Assembly: GCF_003589595.1 (NCBI RefSeq)
Contig: NW_020654810.1
Coordinates: 12,406,408 to 12,470,407, forward strand
Direction of reading: 5' to 3'
Length of the DNA stretch: 64,000 bases
Source: Hyposmocoma kahamanoa
Lineage: Eukaryota > Arthropoda > Insecta > Lepidoptera > Cosmopterigidae
This document shows positions 1-10,496 of this stretch, piece after piece. Numbering within the stretch: the first letter of the stretch is position 1; each line of letters starts with the position of its first letter. The notes under the pieces were generated by a model. The model saw nothing but the letters and a program-made list of their open reading frames with translations, had not been told where the DNA came from and made no database searches. Both the position numbers and the translations under genes were made by a program.

Positions 1-79
1 TCATTGACGCGGCTGCGACTATGAAGTAAAGTCGCGTGCGGTTAGCCGCCCGCAGCTAGTCGCCTAATAGAAAATGGCA

Positions 80-367
80 TTTACTCTTCAAAACCGGATA
101 GCAGTTTTTTTATGATACCAAGTGACGACTAACAAGTCGTGCGCCTGGTGGTAAGCGACACGCCGGTCCATATCAGTTGCAGTGCCACACAAAACTTTAA
201 ATCCCAAAGATCTAAGGAACACTGCCACCGTGTGCCTGTAATTTCACCAGCACGCGTACCTTTCAAAACCGGAACGCAGTAATTGTCACATTAACGCTTA
301 ATGCCAAACGTAAGTAAGGTGGCATTACTTCCGTGAACGAGCTTTTTAACAAGGAGCTCTACTAATA
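80..367 (-). repeat. Dispersed repeat family C, copy 1
   Basis: First of eight copies in this window of a ~300 bp repeat. Diagnostic blocks in this orientation are a 'GTGCGCCTGGTGGTAAGCG' segment, a 'TTTCACCAGCAC' segment, a 'CAAAACCGGAA' segment and an end reading 'AAGGAGCTCTACT'. A short piece of the same repeat (80-105) precedes the main body. The middle carries an imperfect palindrome around the two 'GCAGTAAT' motifs in better copies. No protein is encoded. The class (SINE, LINE 3' end or other) is not resolved. Confidence 0.75.
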
Positions 368-394
368 CAGCACTCTACAAAAGCTGTAACGTAA

Positions 395-1439
395 GGCTCA
401 ACTCTAACTGGCGCAGAGTTGAAGCGTCGCTACCCATCATGTTTTTCGCCTATAGCATATTCATTTCCATTTTCCCTTTATTAAGGTACAAATTTGTGTT
501 ATGCAAATATGGAACAAAAAGTAACGAGAATGGACACTCGCCGCCCTTTCCTAGACTTAGATACCGCACCACGACCCGCACATTGACGGTCACATTGACT
601 GAACGACAACAAGGCTCTCAGCGAGCCGTTTTCGCGCTTAGACGGCTTTGATATTTGAATATAGTTTACATTTATTCAATACGCAACTTGTACATTAATA
701 TACAACATCATTGTAGGTTACTATTTATAAGGGTTGTGAATTGTGCTGTATACTGTTGTTTATCATCATCTAAACGGGATAAAGAAAGGAGTTTCTTTCG
801 TTTTCCGAAAGATGAATCGCGTTTTCTTCATGTATTTGTGTACAGTGCAGAGTAATATATAATACAGATTTATTATATCAATATAATGAGACGCCATAAC
901 TTCGTGAGCTAGTAGACAAAGGTTCTCGAAATTTCAATTTGTATTGCCTATAAATATTACGTCGTGAATATACCTAATTATTAACTAGGTAACGATAAAC
1001 TATGACACGCAATTTCAAATACCTTGGTTACCTTATTTGAAAGTACCTCTCCAAAATACAACATTTTAAGTGCTTTTTATATTTTTTGAAATAAATCTTC
1101 TATATTATTCTAGTTAGTGAATTAATGAAAAATATAATCTTATGTCGTTATAAATACCTAATGAACATGTGTAATTATTAGGATTCTATTAAAAGAATTA
1201 AAGATAACAGATTCGCTTAAGAATTTTCGCTATGTTGCCGCTCTGACCACAAGTGATGGGTAACCCTGCCACTTCACGCACATATTTGCGCGTGTGCAGA
1301 TAGCGCCTTGCTGTATGTAGTAGTAGTAGGCAAATAACTTTCGACTGTTGTATGGAGTGTCGTCGTGTGTCGCCAGGCGTTGTAGTTGAAATCAGGACGC
1401 GACGCGACGCTTCGACTCTGCGCCAGTGTGAGTTGAGCC
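395..1439. mobile_element. Harbinger-like element with TAA target duplication
   Basis: The ends are inverted repeats of about 35 bp: the left begins GGCTCAACTCTAACTGGCGC and the right end is its near reverse complement, finishing in GAGTTGAGCC. Both ends are flanked by TAA (392-394 and 1440-1442), the 3-bp TWA duplication usual for PIF/Harbinger transposons. The interior has no transposase ORF, so this copy is non-autonomous. A 250 bp relative with the same ends lies at 63001-63250. Superfamily assignment rests only on the ends and the duplication. Confidence 0.7.
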
Positions 1440-1442
1440 TAA

Positions 1443-3960
1443 GAAGTAAGTAATGCTTACGTTACTGCTGCTGGTGGCTGAAATAGGTAGCGCGGCACTT
1501 CTCTGAACGAACTCTTTCACACGGACCTCTACTGCTATAAATACTAATACTTCTTTCGGAATGCAGCTCGTGTGACTATACACGAACACGGTAAATATTG
1601 GGTCAGTTCACGGGACGTCAAGGAGGAAGGGTAGATGTGTACATAGTCGAAAATATGGTGGGTCACCGAGAAGGTCATCGCTCATGCAAGAGCCTCTATT
1701 TTCTCTACATAGTTATTAATTATACCTATACATTATATTATTATGATATAGATGAAACCAGTAAACAATCTAATATCAAATAAATCGTGATATAGATTGG
1801 CCGTCTCTCCTGTCTCACAAATAAACTTGAAAATACCAAGAATGTCAGCTAGGCTCCATAATGGTTTGTACCGTTTGCAATTAAACTGAGAAAATCCAGT
1901 TATGGTAGTATGTCTCGACTTTGCTCCACTATCAGAAGATTTGAATTGGACATATTTAGTGATAAATATTACAGCTTCAGCTACGTAGTCCAGAAATATT
2001 TTACTGATGAAGTTGACTGTCTTTAGCTCGGTATTTCCTTTGCCTGTTTTTCTTTGTTTTTGCTATTTGTTGGTATCAAACGCTTTGAACGCAAATTTGA
2101 TTTAATTTTTTGTAAAGAAATTATAGTTATACACGTATAGACAGACTGGTCATACTCTCGTGCTTCCAAAATAACTAATACCTTTTAGTTTAAATGCATG
2201 CAAAGTTACTAGTTTTAAATATATGTATCCTTGTTAAATAAATAAATTTTGTATAATATCATTGTAGTTCGTAGTAGGATACAGTAGTACACGGGTACGA
2301 ACATGATACTACGAAATCAGCGGTGGCAACGGATAGCGAAACGGCAGGATCGCGTGTCGTTAAAATTGCTTCTACGAGCAGCTTAACATGGTTTTTACCA
2401 AATGTAATAATATTACAATTGCAAGAAATCGCATCAGTGAAACAATTTTCACCTATTTTTCTACTATGAAAAAGTTTGTTTTTTATTTACAATGTTAGTG
2501 ACGAGAAAATAATTGATACCTATTCTAATTTGCAGCTGTTACACTTGCGAAGTTATTTCGACGATACTCCCAATACTCATTTATGACTACGGCAATACTA
2601 TGTATATAATGTATGTACATATATGCTCCAACTAACAATAACAGGATACAGTAGGTCGTTTCTTTGAAATAGCTTAGCATACGTTCACAAATTCAGTGGC
2701 GCCGTAAACTCGCGTAATCTGCGCGTTTACGCGCGACTACATATGCGCCGCTGACGCGCTGTAGTCGCACGTATGTATCGCACATTTTGATAAGAGATAG
2801 TTTTCATTTTAGCTTTGTTTTTTAAATTTTAGTTATTTTCTAAATTGAAGCAGCTAAAAAAATATAAAAACATACAAACTGCGTCTTTTAACACTTATGT
2901 ATTTAATAATATACTTGTCCAGAAATAGATTTAAGAGAAATCACTTAGTAACTGTACTATATTATTACCTATTCATTTTTGGGTGTTTACTTCGCATGCA
3001 TTGCGCTAGACACGAAACGAACGTGTGAAAGCAATAAAAAATCATAGTAAAAGTTGTCTTCAACTTGAAATTTTAAGCCTAAACTCCAGTGGAGTATAAT
3101 GAGCTTCTTGCTTACATCGCGATGTTTGCGCTCGTTTGAATCGATTGAGACGCGCGTAAAACACGATACTGACGAACTACAACCGCGCTTCTCGCGCGCG
3201 TCTATCGATACAAACACAACAATCTGCTTTTTGAGCCACTACTACGGCACTGTAATAGCGCGTTCGGTCGGCGCGTATAAAATACGCCGTGTGCATAGGC
3301 TCTAGATGTCGTTGGCGTTAAGGTATGCTTTAATTAGTACTGTTCTTACAGTTATTATGCATCGGAATTCCGAAGAATACCGTTTCTGTCTACATACTTA
3401 TCTAGCTAGTTTCCAACCACCCGTAGATATTGGTTGCAGAGATTTTTAAGTTTCTGACATTAAACCAAACTCAAGAAAGACAAAAATAGTTGAATAAATC
3501 AATGGCTTTTCAGAATACCGGTCTGGCCAATTACACAACTACGCTTAATTCATCAAGGAGATGGTTTAAAACAATTATACTTTTCTTGAGAGGCAATGGA
3601 AATAAAAAAAAACATCCTAATTTCAACGGGCAAGATGGTTTCGCCTTACCACCAGTTTGGGATCCAGTATTTCCTGAAAAATCCCAAAAAGACATAAGAC
3701 TGCAATACTAATTAATATGCTTTAATTTGTTCTAACTTTCATTATTAATTAATAGTATAACTTATAATAATTGAACTTGGTAAAAATTCAAATTGCTAAA
3801 ATAAAATCATTTGTAAAACATAATTTAGCGTAAATTGGAATGTTCTTTGTAAAATGTAATATAAGAAAAAATAAAAGAATAAGGTATTTAATTAATATTT
3901 TTTGCAAGTATAGTGAAATTAGTATTGAGTGAGTGAGTGAGTTAATATTAGACCTAGTTG
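1443..3960. other. AT-rich stretch without recognisable genes
   Basis: No supported gene. It has CG-rich patches at 2697-2770 and 3115-3300 in otherwise AT-rich DNA. A 73-codon frame at 3490-3711 has ordinary composition but no family I recognise. Confidence 0.5.
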
Positions 3961-3961
3961 T

Positions 3962-4075
3962 TAACTTTACTACATCAGTCAACTGTGACCATGGGACCTG
4001 TGAAGGGCCAGAAACGTTGGTTTGTTTGAAAAAAAAAACAAATATACGCGATTTAAATCCGGAAAAATAGTTTCA
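3962..4075 (+). repeat. Dispersed repeat family G
   Basis: Contains the block 'GACCATGGGACCTGTGAAGG' followed by an 'AAACGTTGGTTTGTTTG' block and an A-run. The same sequence recurs in the opposite orientation at 17880-17985, and a related 'GGCCGTGGTCACTGG' block is at 6575-6589. No coding potential. The class is unknown. Confidence 0.6.
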
Positions 4076-4109
4076 TATTTTCCTACATATCTTTCCTTTA
4101 AAAAGATAT

Positions 4110-4405
4110 AAACCAACTTAAAAAGTTTGTGGAATTAGATCTATTTGCCAAGTTTTATTGAAAACGGGTAAACGGAAAGTGGTTGAAATCCAATAAATCT
4201 GATTTATACTCTAATTTGCTACCCTTAGGGGTGCACTATTTTCTTTAAATTTAAATGAGATCAATACTTAGGTACCCTCTTTCCAACAAAAGAAGAATCA
4301 TCAAAATCGGTTCACAAACGCCGGGGTAGCCGCGTGACATACCGACAAAAAATACAGTTGAAATGAGAACCTGCTTCTTTTTTTCAAGTCGGTTAAAAAG
4401 TGAAA
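4110..4405 (+). repeat. Dispersed repeat family D, copy 1
   Basis: A ~250-290 bp repeat ending in 'AAGTCGGTTAAAAA'. Shared internal blocks include 'AAAATCGGTTCACAAA' and 'AAATACAGT'. Further copies are at 5625-5880, 10198-10395, 16912-17048, 33160-33330 and 56050-56165, on both strands. It is non-coding. Confidence 0.75.
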
Positions 4406-4544
4406 CAGACATTGACCTACCAACGAAAATAGACGAACGTTTTACCACAATATCTCTCTTTTTCTCTCTCTCTTTCTTTCTCTCTCATGTTAAGCGATGA
4501 CATTACGCGTTAGTGTAGTAAATGCCTATTTACTCGAGAGTAAG

Positions 4545-4860
4545 TAGCAGTATGATGAGCAACAGAGCTCCTTGTGAAATGATTCTGTCTAGGGAAGTAC
4601 TGCCACCTTACCCATTTACTCATTTTTCCCGCCAAGCAGTAATGTGAACATTATTGCATGTACATTGTACGGTTTTGAAGGACTTCAACTTATGTCTCAG
4701 GATGACGGGTGCATGGACAATACCCCTCAGATCTTTGCGCTTTAAACCTCTCAGTGACACTGCAACTGTTATGGACAGGCGTGTACCACGCACGACGGGA
4801 CAAACAAATAGCGCACCTGCACTACTTGTTCGTCCCGTCACATGGTATAAAAAAAATCTT
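4545..4860 (+). repeat. Dispersed repeat family C, copy 2
   Basis: Nearly full-length copy in the orientation taken as plus, running from 'GAGCTCCTTGTGAAA' to 'CCCGTCACATGGTATAAAAA'. Small frames at 4620-4900 on both strands are fortuitous: they fall at the same place in several copies and are not conserved as protein. Confidence 0.8.
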
Positions 4861-4955
4861 GAATAACTCTAAATTGTGGTCCAAATTGTCCAAAATGTGA
4901 ACTTTCAGATACTGGCAGTGTTTAGGTTACAGGTGTTTGTCGCGCAAACGACGAA

Positions 4956-5007
4956 GTGACAGTATTTAGCTAATATACGAAAACGTATATTAGCTAAATA
5001 CTGTCAC
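4956..5007. repeat. Perfect 24-bp hairpin
   Basis: Arms of 24 bp (4956-4979 and 4984-5007) match perfectly around an AAAA loop; the arm begins GTGACAGTATTTAGC. It lies just beyond a family C copy. No function is evident. Confidence 0.9.
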
Positions 5008-5384
5008 GTGATTATTTATAAGTGGGTCTGCTAAGTACAGCTCATCCGCCTGTTGTTTATTCAAAGAACTAGTTATTAGCAATCTTCGCGTGTATGGTTA
5101 AAGCAGCGGTGATAGGTTTATTAAACAAATGTAGGTTAAATGTAGTCACATGGATGACGTGTTGTTCGATGAACTACACAAATATTTTTGTTATGCTTCG
5201 TCAGCGACTAAGGCCTGGTGCAGCGGTAGAGCGTTATATGATTATAGCATTTAGCACCATACCAACATTGCATAGGTACTTTTAAATGTACGAAACCACG
5301 TAAGACAAAATTTCTACCAATATAATTATAACTTTTATATAAAGAAGACTACCTCTAAAGTTTGTGAAATTACTTCTTTTTTTT

Positions 5385-5615
5385 AAGTAAAGAAGGAGGC
5401 AAACGAACACTTGAGCCACTTGGTGGTCATCGTCGCCCATGGACATTTGCAACACCAGCTGAGTTGCCTATGCGTTGCCACTCTTTGAGAGCCCTGTAAA
5501 CACACTTTTTGAAGAACCCCATGTCATAGCGCAAAGGAAATATTTCAAGAGGAAAATCATTCCACATCTTGCAGGTTCGAGGAAGGACGAACGAAATGCC
5601 CGCGTGGCCTTACAA
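5385..5615. repeat. Dispersed repeat family E (lepidopteran type)
   Basis: The sequence follows a repeat I know from lepidopteran introns: a 'CACTTGGTGGTCAT' block, 'CGCCCATGGACATTTGC', 'GCGTTGCCACTC', 'GAACCCCATGTC' and 'CATTCCACATCTTGCAGG'. It is non-coding, and only one copy is visible here. Confidence 0.55.
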
Positions 5616-5624
5616 TGCCTGTTA

Positions 5625-5880
5625 ACGAAAAGTGAGTGAAATTCAGTAAACCGGATTCATCCCCTAATTTGCCACCATTACAGGTGGAATATTTTCTTCA
5701 AATTTGAATGGGACCACAGAAAAGAACCATCGAAATCGGTTTACAAATGTCGAAGTATTCGCGTAACAAACGCACAAAAAAATACAGTCGAATTGAGAAA
5801 CTCCTCCTTTTTAGAAGTCGGTTAAAAAATACAGTCGAAATTACAACGTCCATGTTTTTGAAATCGGTTAAAAAAATTAA
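5625..5880 (+). repeat. Dispersed repeat family D, copy 2
   Basis: Same layout as the copy at 4110-4405, ending in 'AGAAGTCGGTTAAAAAA'; the last ~40 bp are partly duplicated ('AATACAGTCGAAAT'). Confidence 0.7.
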
Positions 5881-6914
5881 ATAACCTAGGTTCGACTACT
5901 GTATTACCAGTTAATGTGTTGTAAGAAAGTTACTTTCATTATTTGTGTCTACTCAGAACACACAAATTATAAAGAATCAATTTACACGTATCACGAGCAC
6001 ATTGCTTGTTGAGATTGATTTCCACTATAATTTGTACCCTTGACATAATAATACCCCATATGAACGTACGTCAAAAGTGCTTTTATCACATGAAAACCTT
6101 AAAAATTACAATTACAACAAACTGCTTGAAACAAATGTGAAATTATATGTGAAATTTTATAACTTTCCTAATTAAGCACAAAAAAGTTATCCATGAATTT
6201 CGTTTGTAGTATCTTTAATTACACCTCTCTCATTGAAAAATTTCTATCACAAAAAATCAGTATCTACCGTCATATGTTACGTCAGGTAGTGTAGGGGTAC
6301 GAAGAGCTGCACAAGACCTAAGGTGCAACATTATAATTAAGCATTTGAAATCTTCCCTGCTTATTTACTCAGCCGTTGAATTAGTTACACAAACTGTCAC
6401 TGTTATAAACTGCTCATTTAAATTTTATGTACATTTTTAACAAATATTTTTGGCCCAATGTTCTCTCCACTCCAAAATTTTTAGGAGTTCTAACATTATA
6501 AAACAATTCATAGGTATTTGCACACCTACTAAACCTACTATTATCACGACAGGCTCGACATTTCGGCCCTGTTACACTGGCCGTGGTCACTGGCATCACC
6601 CAAACAGGTTAAAAAATACCTACTAAATTGTTTCATCGCCTTTATGCCCGCTTTTTAATGTTAATATTATTCATCGCCGTCCTACTCGATAAGGTGCGTA
6701 TTATTCACCGGTTCTTGTACCTGAGTCCCTGACCGCGACTGACTGTGTCATTGCTGAGGAATACCGCCCTATCCGCTGTGTCCTTTCACCCACTATGTAG
6801 TTACATGGTTGTCTATACATATGTTTACCTCCATGAGAGCTTGGTGACATTCATGGATAAGTCTTGAGTTCATGTCATAGCCACCTAGTTATTTAATTTT
6901 ATAATACTTAGTGA
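5881..6914. other. Non-coding stretch with a family G fragment
   Basis: No gene is seen. At 6540-6600 there is a block related to family G ('GACATTTCGGCCCTG', 'GGCCGTGGTCACTGG') in the reverse orientation. Confidence 0.4.
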
Positions 6915-7106
6915 TGGGACAGACAAGTCGTGCGCCTGGTGGTAAGCGACATGCTTGTCCATAATAGTTTCAGTGCCACTAAGAGCTGATCTTAGGGTCA
7001 CTGCCACTGCGCCCGTCACCCTGAGGCATAAGTTGACAAGTCTCAAGTGCCTGTAATTTCAACAACAACTTTCCCCTTCCAAATAGGAAAGTGGTAATGT
7101 TCGGTA
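6915..7106 (-). repeat. Family C, copy 3, first part
   Basis: The family C sequence runs from 'AAGTCGTGCGCCTGGTGG' to about 'GTGGTAATGTTCGGTA' and is then broken by the MITE at 7107-7481. The remainder resumes at 7482-7575. Confidence 0.8.
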
Positions 7107-7481
7107 CTTAGAATAATAACGCATAGAATGATAGTTTCATATCAAACGAACTGTCACAAGTGAGTCAAAAATCAAATTCATGTAGGCTAGTTTTAGTAGT
7201 AGGTTAATTTTCGGTTTTAGTGAATATTTATATAAAAATACAAGTTAAAACGCGTTACTTCCTTGTGGAATGTGATGTTAGTATCTATTTTATGTTTTCT
7301 GACGTATTTTTACTCATTTACCGCACATTTCGTCATTTTTAGCTAAAATTCTTGATCTGTTCGCGGTGCGAGTTGACCTTGAGCACTGAAGGCCCGCCCG
7401 CTCGTGTAGGCCCTTTTGGCGCGCTTCAATTTGCCTCACTTAGCGTGTGCGGGCTAGGTTTCTATGCGTTATTATTCTAAG
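7107..7481. mobile_element. MITE inserted in a family C copy
   Basis: A 375 bp insertion bounded by perfect 22-bp inverted repeats (7107-7128 and 7460-7481; CTTAGAATAATAACGCATAG and two more bases). Family C sequence is continuous on the two sides, so this is an inserted unit. The interior has a GC-rich piece (7365-7460) but no ORF. The target duplication is unclear, so the superfamily is not assigned. Confidence 0.8.
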
Positions 7482-7575
7482 GTTAGTAGCGACTGCTTGG
7501 CGGCAGAAATAGGTAAGATGGCAGTACTTCCCCGCACGAACTCTTTCACAAGGTGCTCTACTGCTACTAAAACTA
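7482..7575 (-). repeat. Family C, copy 3, second part
   Basis: Continuation of the broken copy: 'CTGCTTGGCGGCAGAAATAG', 'GGCAGTACTTCC', 'TTTCACAAGGTGCTC'. Confidence 0.8.
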
Positions 7576-8040
7576 AGTACTTTAACTACTAAAAAAATAA
7601 TAGACATGTACCTAGCAACTATCTCACCTGGGCCCCAATTCTGCAATTTTTTTTAAACCTTAAAAAATTGAGATTCCACCGATACTATATTATGTTATTC
7701 TATTAAAGTTTAGTTGCAAAGGCAGTTGAGTGTAGAGTGTTAGTGGTGGCATTCATTCATTCAATCACTTATGATCAACGTTGCCATTATAGAAATTATT
7801 ATGCATATCTTGATTTTGAACTCGTTTAATCAGCAATTTAGCCTTCAAATAAATTAATCGGAATTACAATAAAATGCCTTCCAGAAAACCAGAAAGCTCT
7901 GTCTGACAAGATCAATTTTAATCGATAGATAGTTTGAACGTATTTCACTTCCAATTATGAAAGCGCTGCATTTATCGAACTCGAATCTTTATCTATGGTT
8001 TCGCGGTATCACGTCGATAATAGATCCACGACCTATCATA
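7576..8040. other. AT-rich stretch, nothing recognised
   Basis: No gene or repeat is recognised. It borders the GC-rich island. Confidence 0.4.
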
Positions 8041-8548
8041 AATTTTATTGCAATCGAGGATCCGTCTGATCAATTTGCGTGAGGAGCTGGGCGGACGGAG
8101 GGCCGAGGGTGGCGGACTGGGGTGGAGGAACGGAGCGCGCAGGCGGGGGCACGGCAGGCGGACGCGCGTGCGCGAGGGCCCGGGACGCGCGGCCCGGGAG
8201 CGCGCGGCGGCGACGGCCCGGCCGCGGCAGTGCGCGAGACGCCGCCGCCTGCCGCGCCGCCGTCATGGCCGCGCCGCGCCGCGCCCGCTGACCACTGCAC
8301 CGACCGCGCCTAGCGCCCTCAGCGCAATTTACCCTCTTCTGAGGCACGACCCCGTCTGTTACGCCGCCCTTAAATAACATATTGCGAGCCGCTCCGCTGC
8401 ACTGTCGCCGCTGTAGCGCCCGGGTCGCGGCCGTTGTCGCCGTCCGCTGGCGCTTTGTTTCGTGGAGCCGGCGCCGAGTCGGACCCGGCCGCGCCTCGCC
8501 CCGCGCGCCCGCGCGCCGCCCCCGCCCGCGCTCCATGACTACACATAG
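8041..8548. promoter_or_regulatory. GC-rich island, possible promoter or 5' non-coding exon
   Basis: About 450 bp (8080-8535) of very GC-rich, CpG-dense sequence in an otherwise AT-rich region. It gives long overlapping open frames on both strands (up to 163 codons), all Arg/Ala/Pro/Gly-rich, as expected when stop codons are scarce rather than for a real protein. A plausible splice donor, ATAG followed by GTAATG, lies at 8548/8549. The next acceptor joined to a GC-rich leader on the + strand is at 22190. It may therefore be the first non-coding exon of RGS7, with a ~13.6 kb intron. This is inference: another gene, or an isolated island, is equally possible. Confidence 0.35.
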
Positions 8549-10022
8549 GTAATGTTATCACGCAGAAAAACAGTCTCTAAAATCTACCTATGTTGCTGCG
8601 CCACTTCGACCTTCTTCGTTTAACCCTGGACTCTTCTTGCTGTAGACACTCAGCGTGATCGACTACCGAGGCGACCCTGTGTTGCACGTCCGACTGCTCT
8701 GATGTTCTATCGGTTAGTCCTTTCTTCTTCTGCTTTTGTATCCGCCTAAAAAACTTGCTTCTTATCACATTTGAATATGCGGTCACTTAGCTTGATAATC
8801 TAGTGGCAAGTGGCTACTGCAAGGAAGGTGTTACATAATGGTAGGTGCCGTCGTCGATCGGTCGTCACGACGTAAGAGTTCATTAAACAGTAAGGCTATT
8901 CCAGATTGTACGATTTTCGTATATTATTTCAACAATACAAACCAACAAATCTCGAAAACTTGTTTTTGTATTTCTGTAATGTGGAAAATTCCAAGCAATG
9001 CTTGTTTTGCCATTATGTACGGATTTAGAGTTTGACCTATTGGTTTGATTAGAACGATATTAAAAGTTTCAATCTTGATAATTACTTGATGTACTGCTTC
9101 GATAATATTTGGTTGCATGTTGTTCTTTAAACGTGTACATCGCGTATCACCTACCATCCTTGCGTGTGAAACTTTAGATGCCTGCTGTACAGGTTGGCGT
9201 GATTTAACAATATTTGTAGTCTATAAATAGCAACATAATATTAGCGTAATAGCATAAGAAATGACACAATAGAATAGCTTAAAGGTCGAGTTAGCAGTAA
9301 TGGATGTTAATTGGTTCATAACGAGTGCACGACGAGATGTAGAAATGTTCCGAAGTGCTCCATGGGTAGAGACGTGCCTATCGTCCGGCGACTCTCTCTG
9401 TGCGGAGTGCTCCCTTCTTACAGAAATGAGGTATTTATTGCCTTTTTAATGGGAATGTCACCCAGCCTTTACGAGTACCTAAAGGCCGTTCACTTGTTCA
9501 TTTCCTGGAAATGACTGACTGATAGAGGCATGACATGTATACCTATGTGCAGTTTATGCCCATTAGTTTCACAATTGTTATGAACATACTTTTAGTATTA
9601 TTACAGAGTTAAGCATTACTATATTAAAAGTACACAATTTGAACAATATTTTGATTACATCAAATAAATAAAATGCCAGTTCAGCTATGTACTTGAGAAA
9701 GTACCTATACAATAGCGCGAAATCCTCGTTGAGTCTGCGCATCATGAGTCGTTGCGCAAAGTCATAAACAGAAGTATTAATTTATACATATAAATGGTAC
9801 TATTGTTTGCGTCACGTCATAGCGTATGGTACGCATGACACATAAATAAACCTATCAAGGATGAAATACAGTCATCTTCAAACTGGCCAACATAGTAAAA
9901 ATTCAATGACTCTATGAAACTCGTCACGATATGCCTTCCTTGTGAATGTTTCCTATTGACTTTACTTTTTAAATGATATACCGGTCAATATATTGTCCTG
10001 CCCCGTATACATCAAAACTACC
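8549..10022. other. No recognisable genes
   Basis: AT-rich; only short fortuitous frames and no repeat I can name. Confidence 0.4.
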
Positions 10023-10063
10023 TCCAGCTTATTATCTACACTACATGTAGATAATAAGCTGGA
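10023..10063. repeat. 17-bp perfect hairpin
   Basis: Arms TCCAGCTTATTATCTAC (10023-10039) and its reverse complement (10047-10063) with a 7-nt loop. No poly-T tract or gene is adjacent. Confidence 0.85.
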
Positions 10064-10197
10064 CACGACATGTCACTAACACGAAATCGTAATATTTAAA
10101 ATTACTAAAAAAGTGAAATGAGGTTGAGTAAAATTTACTTCTTCCTTCCTATAGCTGTCTATCTCGACTAATTTCAGTGACTTCTGAGTTCATTTTT

Positions 10198-10395
10198 ATT
10201 AACCGAGTTCAAAAAAGGAGGTGGTTCTCAATTCGACTGTATGTTCTTTTTTGTATATATGTTACGCGATAACTCCGGTATTTGTGAACTGATTTTCATG
10301 ATTCTTTTTTTGTTGAGAAGGGGGTACTTTCATAGTGGTCCCATTTCATTTTGAAGAAAATCATCCACCTCGAAGAGTGGCGGTTCACGCATAAA
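10198..10395 (-). repeat. Dispersed repeat family D, copy 3
   Basis: Reverse-orientation copy beginning 'AACCGAGTTCAAAAAAGGAG' and containing 'ACGCGATAACTCCGG' and 'GAAAATCATCCACC'. Confidence 0.7.
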
Positions 10396-10496
10396 GATTC
10401 ATTTTTATAAATAGCTCCTAACTTTAATTTAGGAGCAATTACTTTAATGGTTGACTTTGCTATTTCTCCAATTCAAGGGGTTTTTCTCTCGATATA

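Noticed and set aside
3490..3711. 73-codon frame with a fairly protein-like sequence
   Set aside because: No family recognised and no exon signals or conserved copy; kept only as a remark in the gap entry.
4620..4900. Overlapping 63-73 codon frames
   Set aside because: Fortuitous frames in a family C repeat; not conserved between copies.
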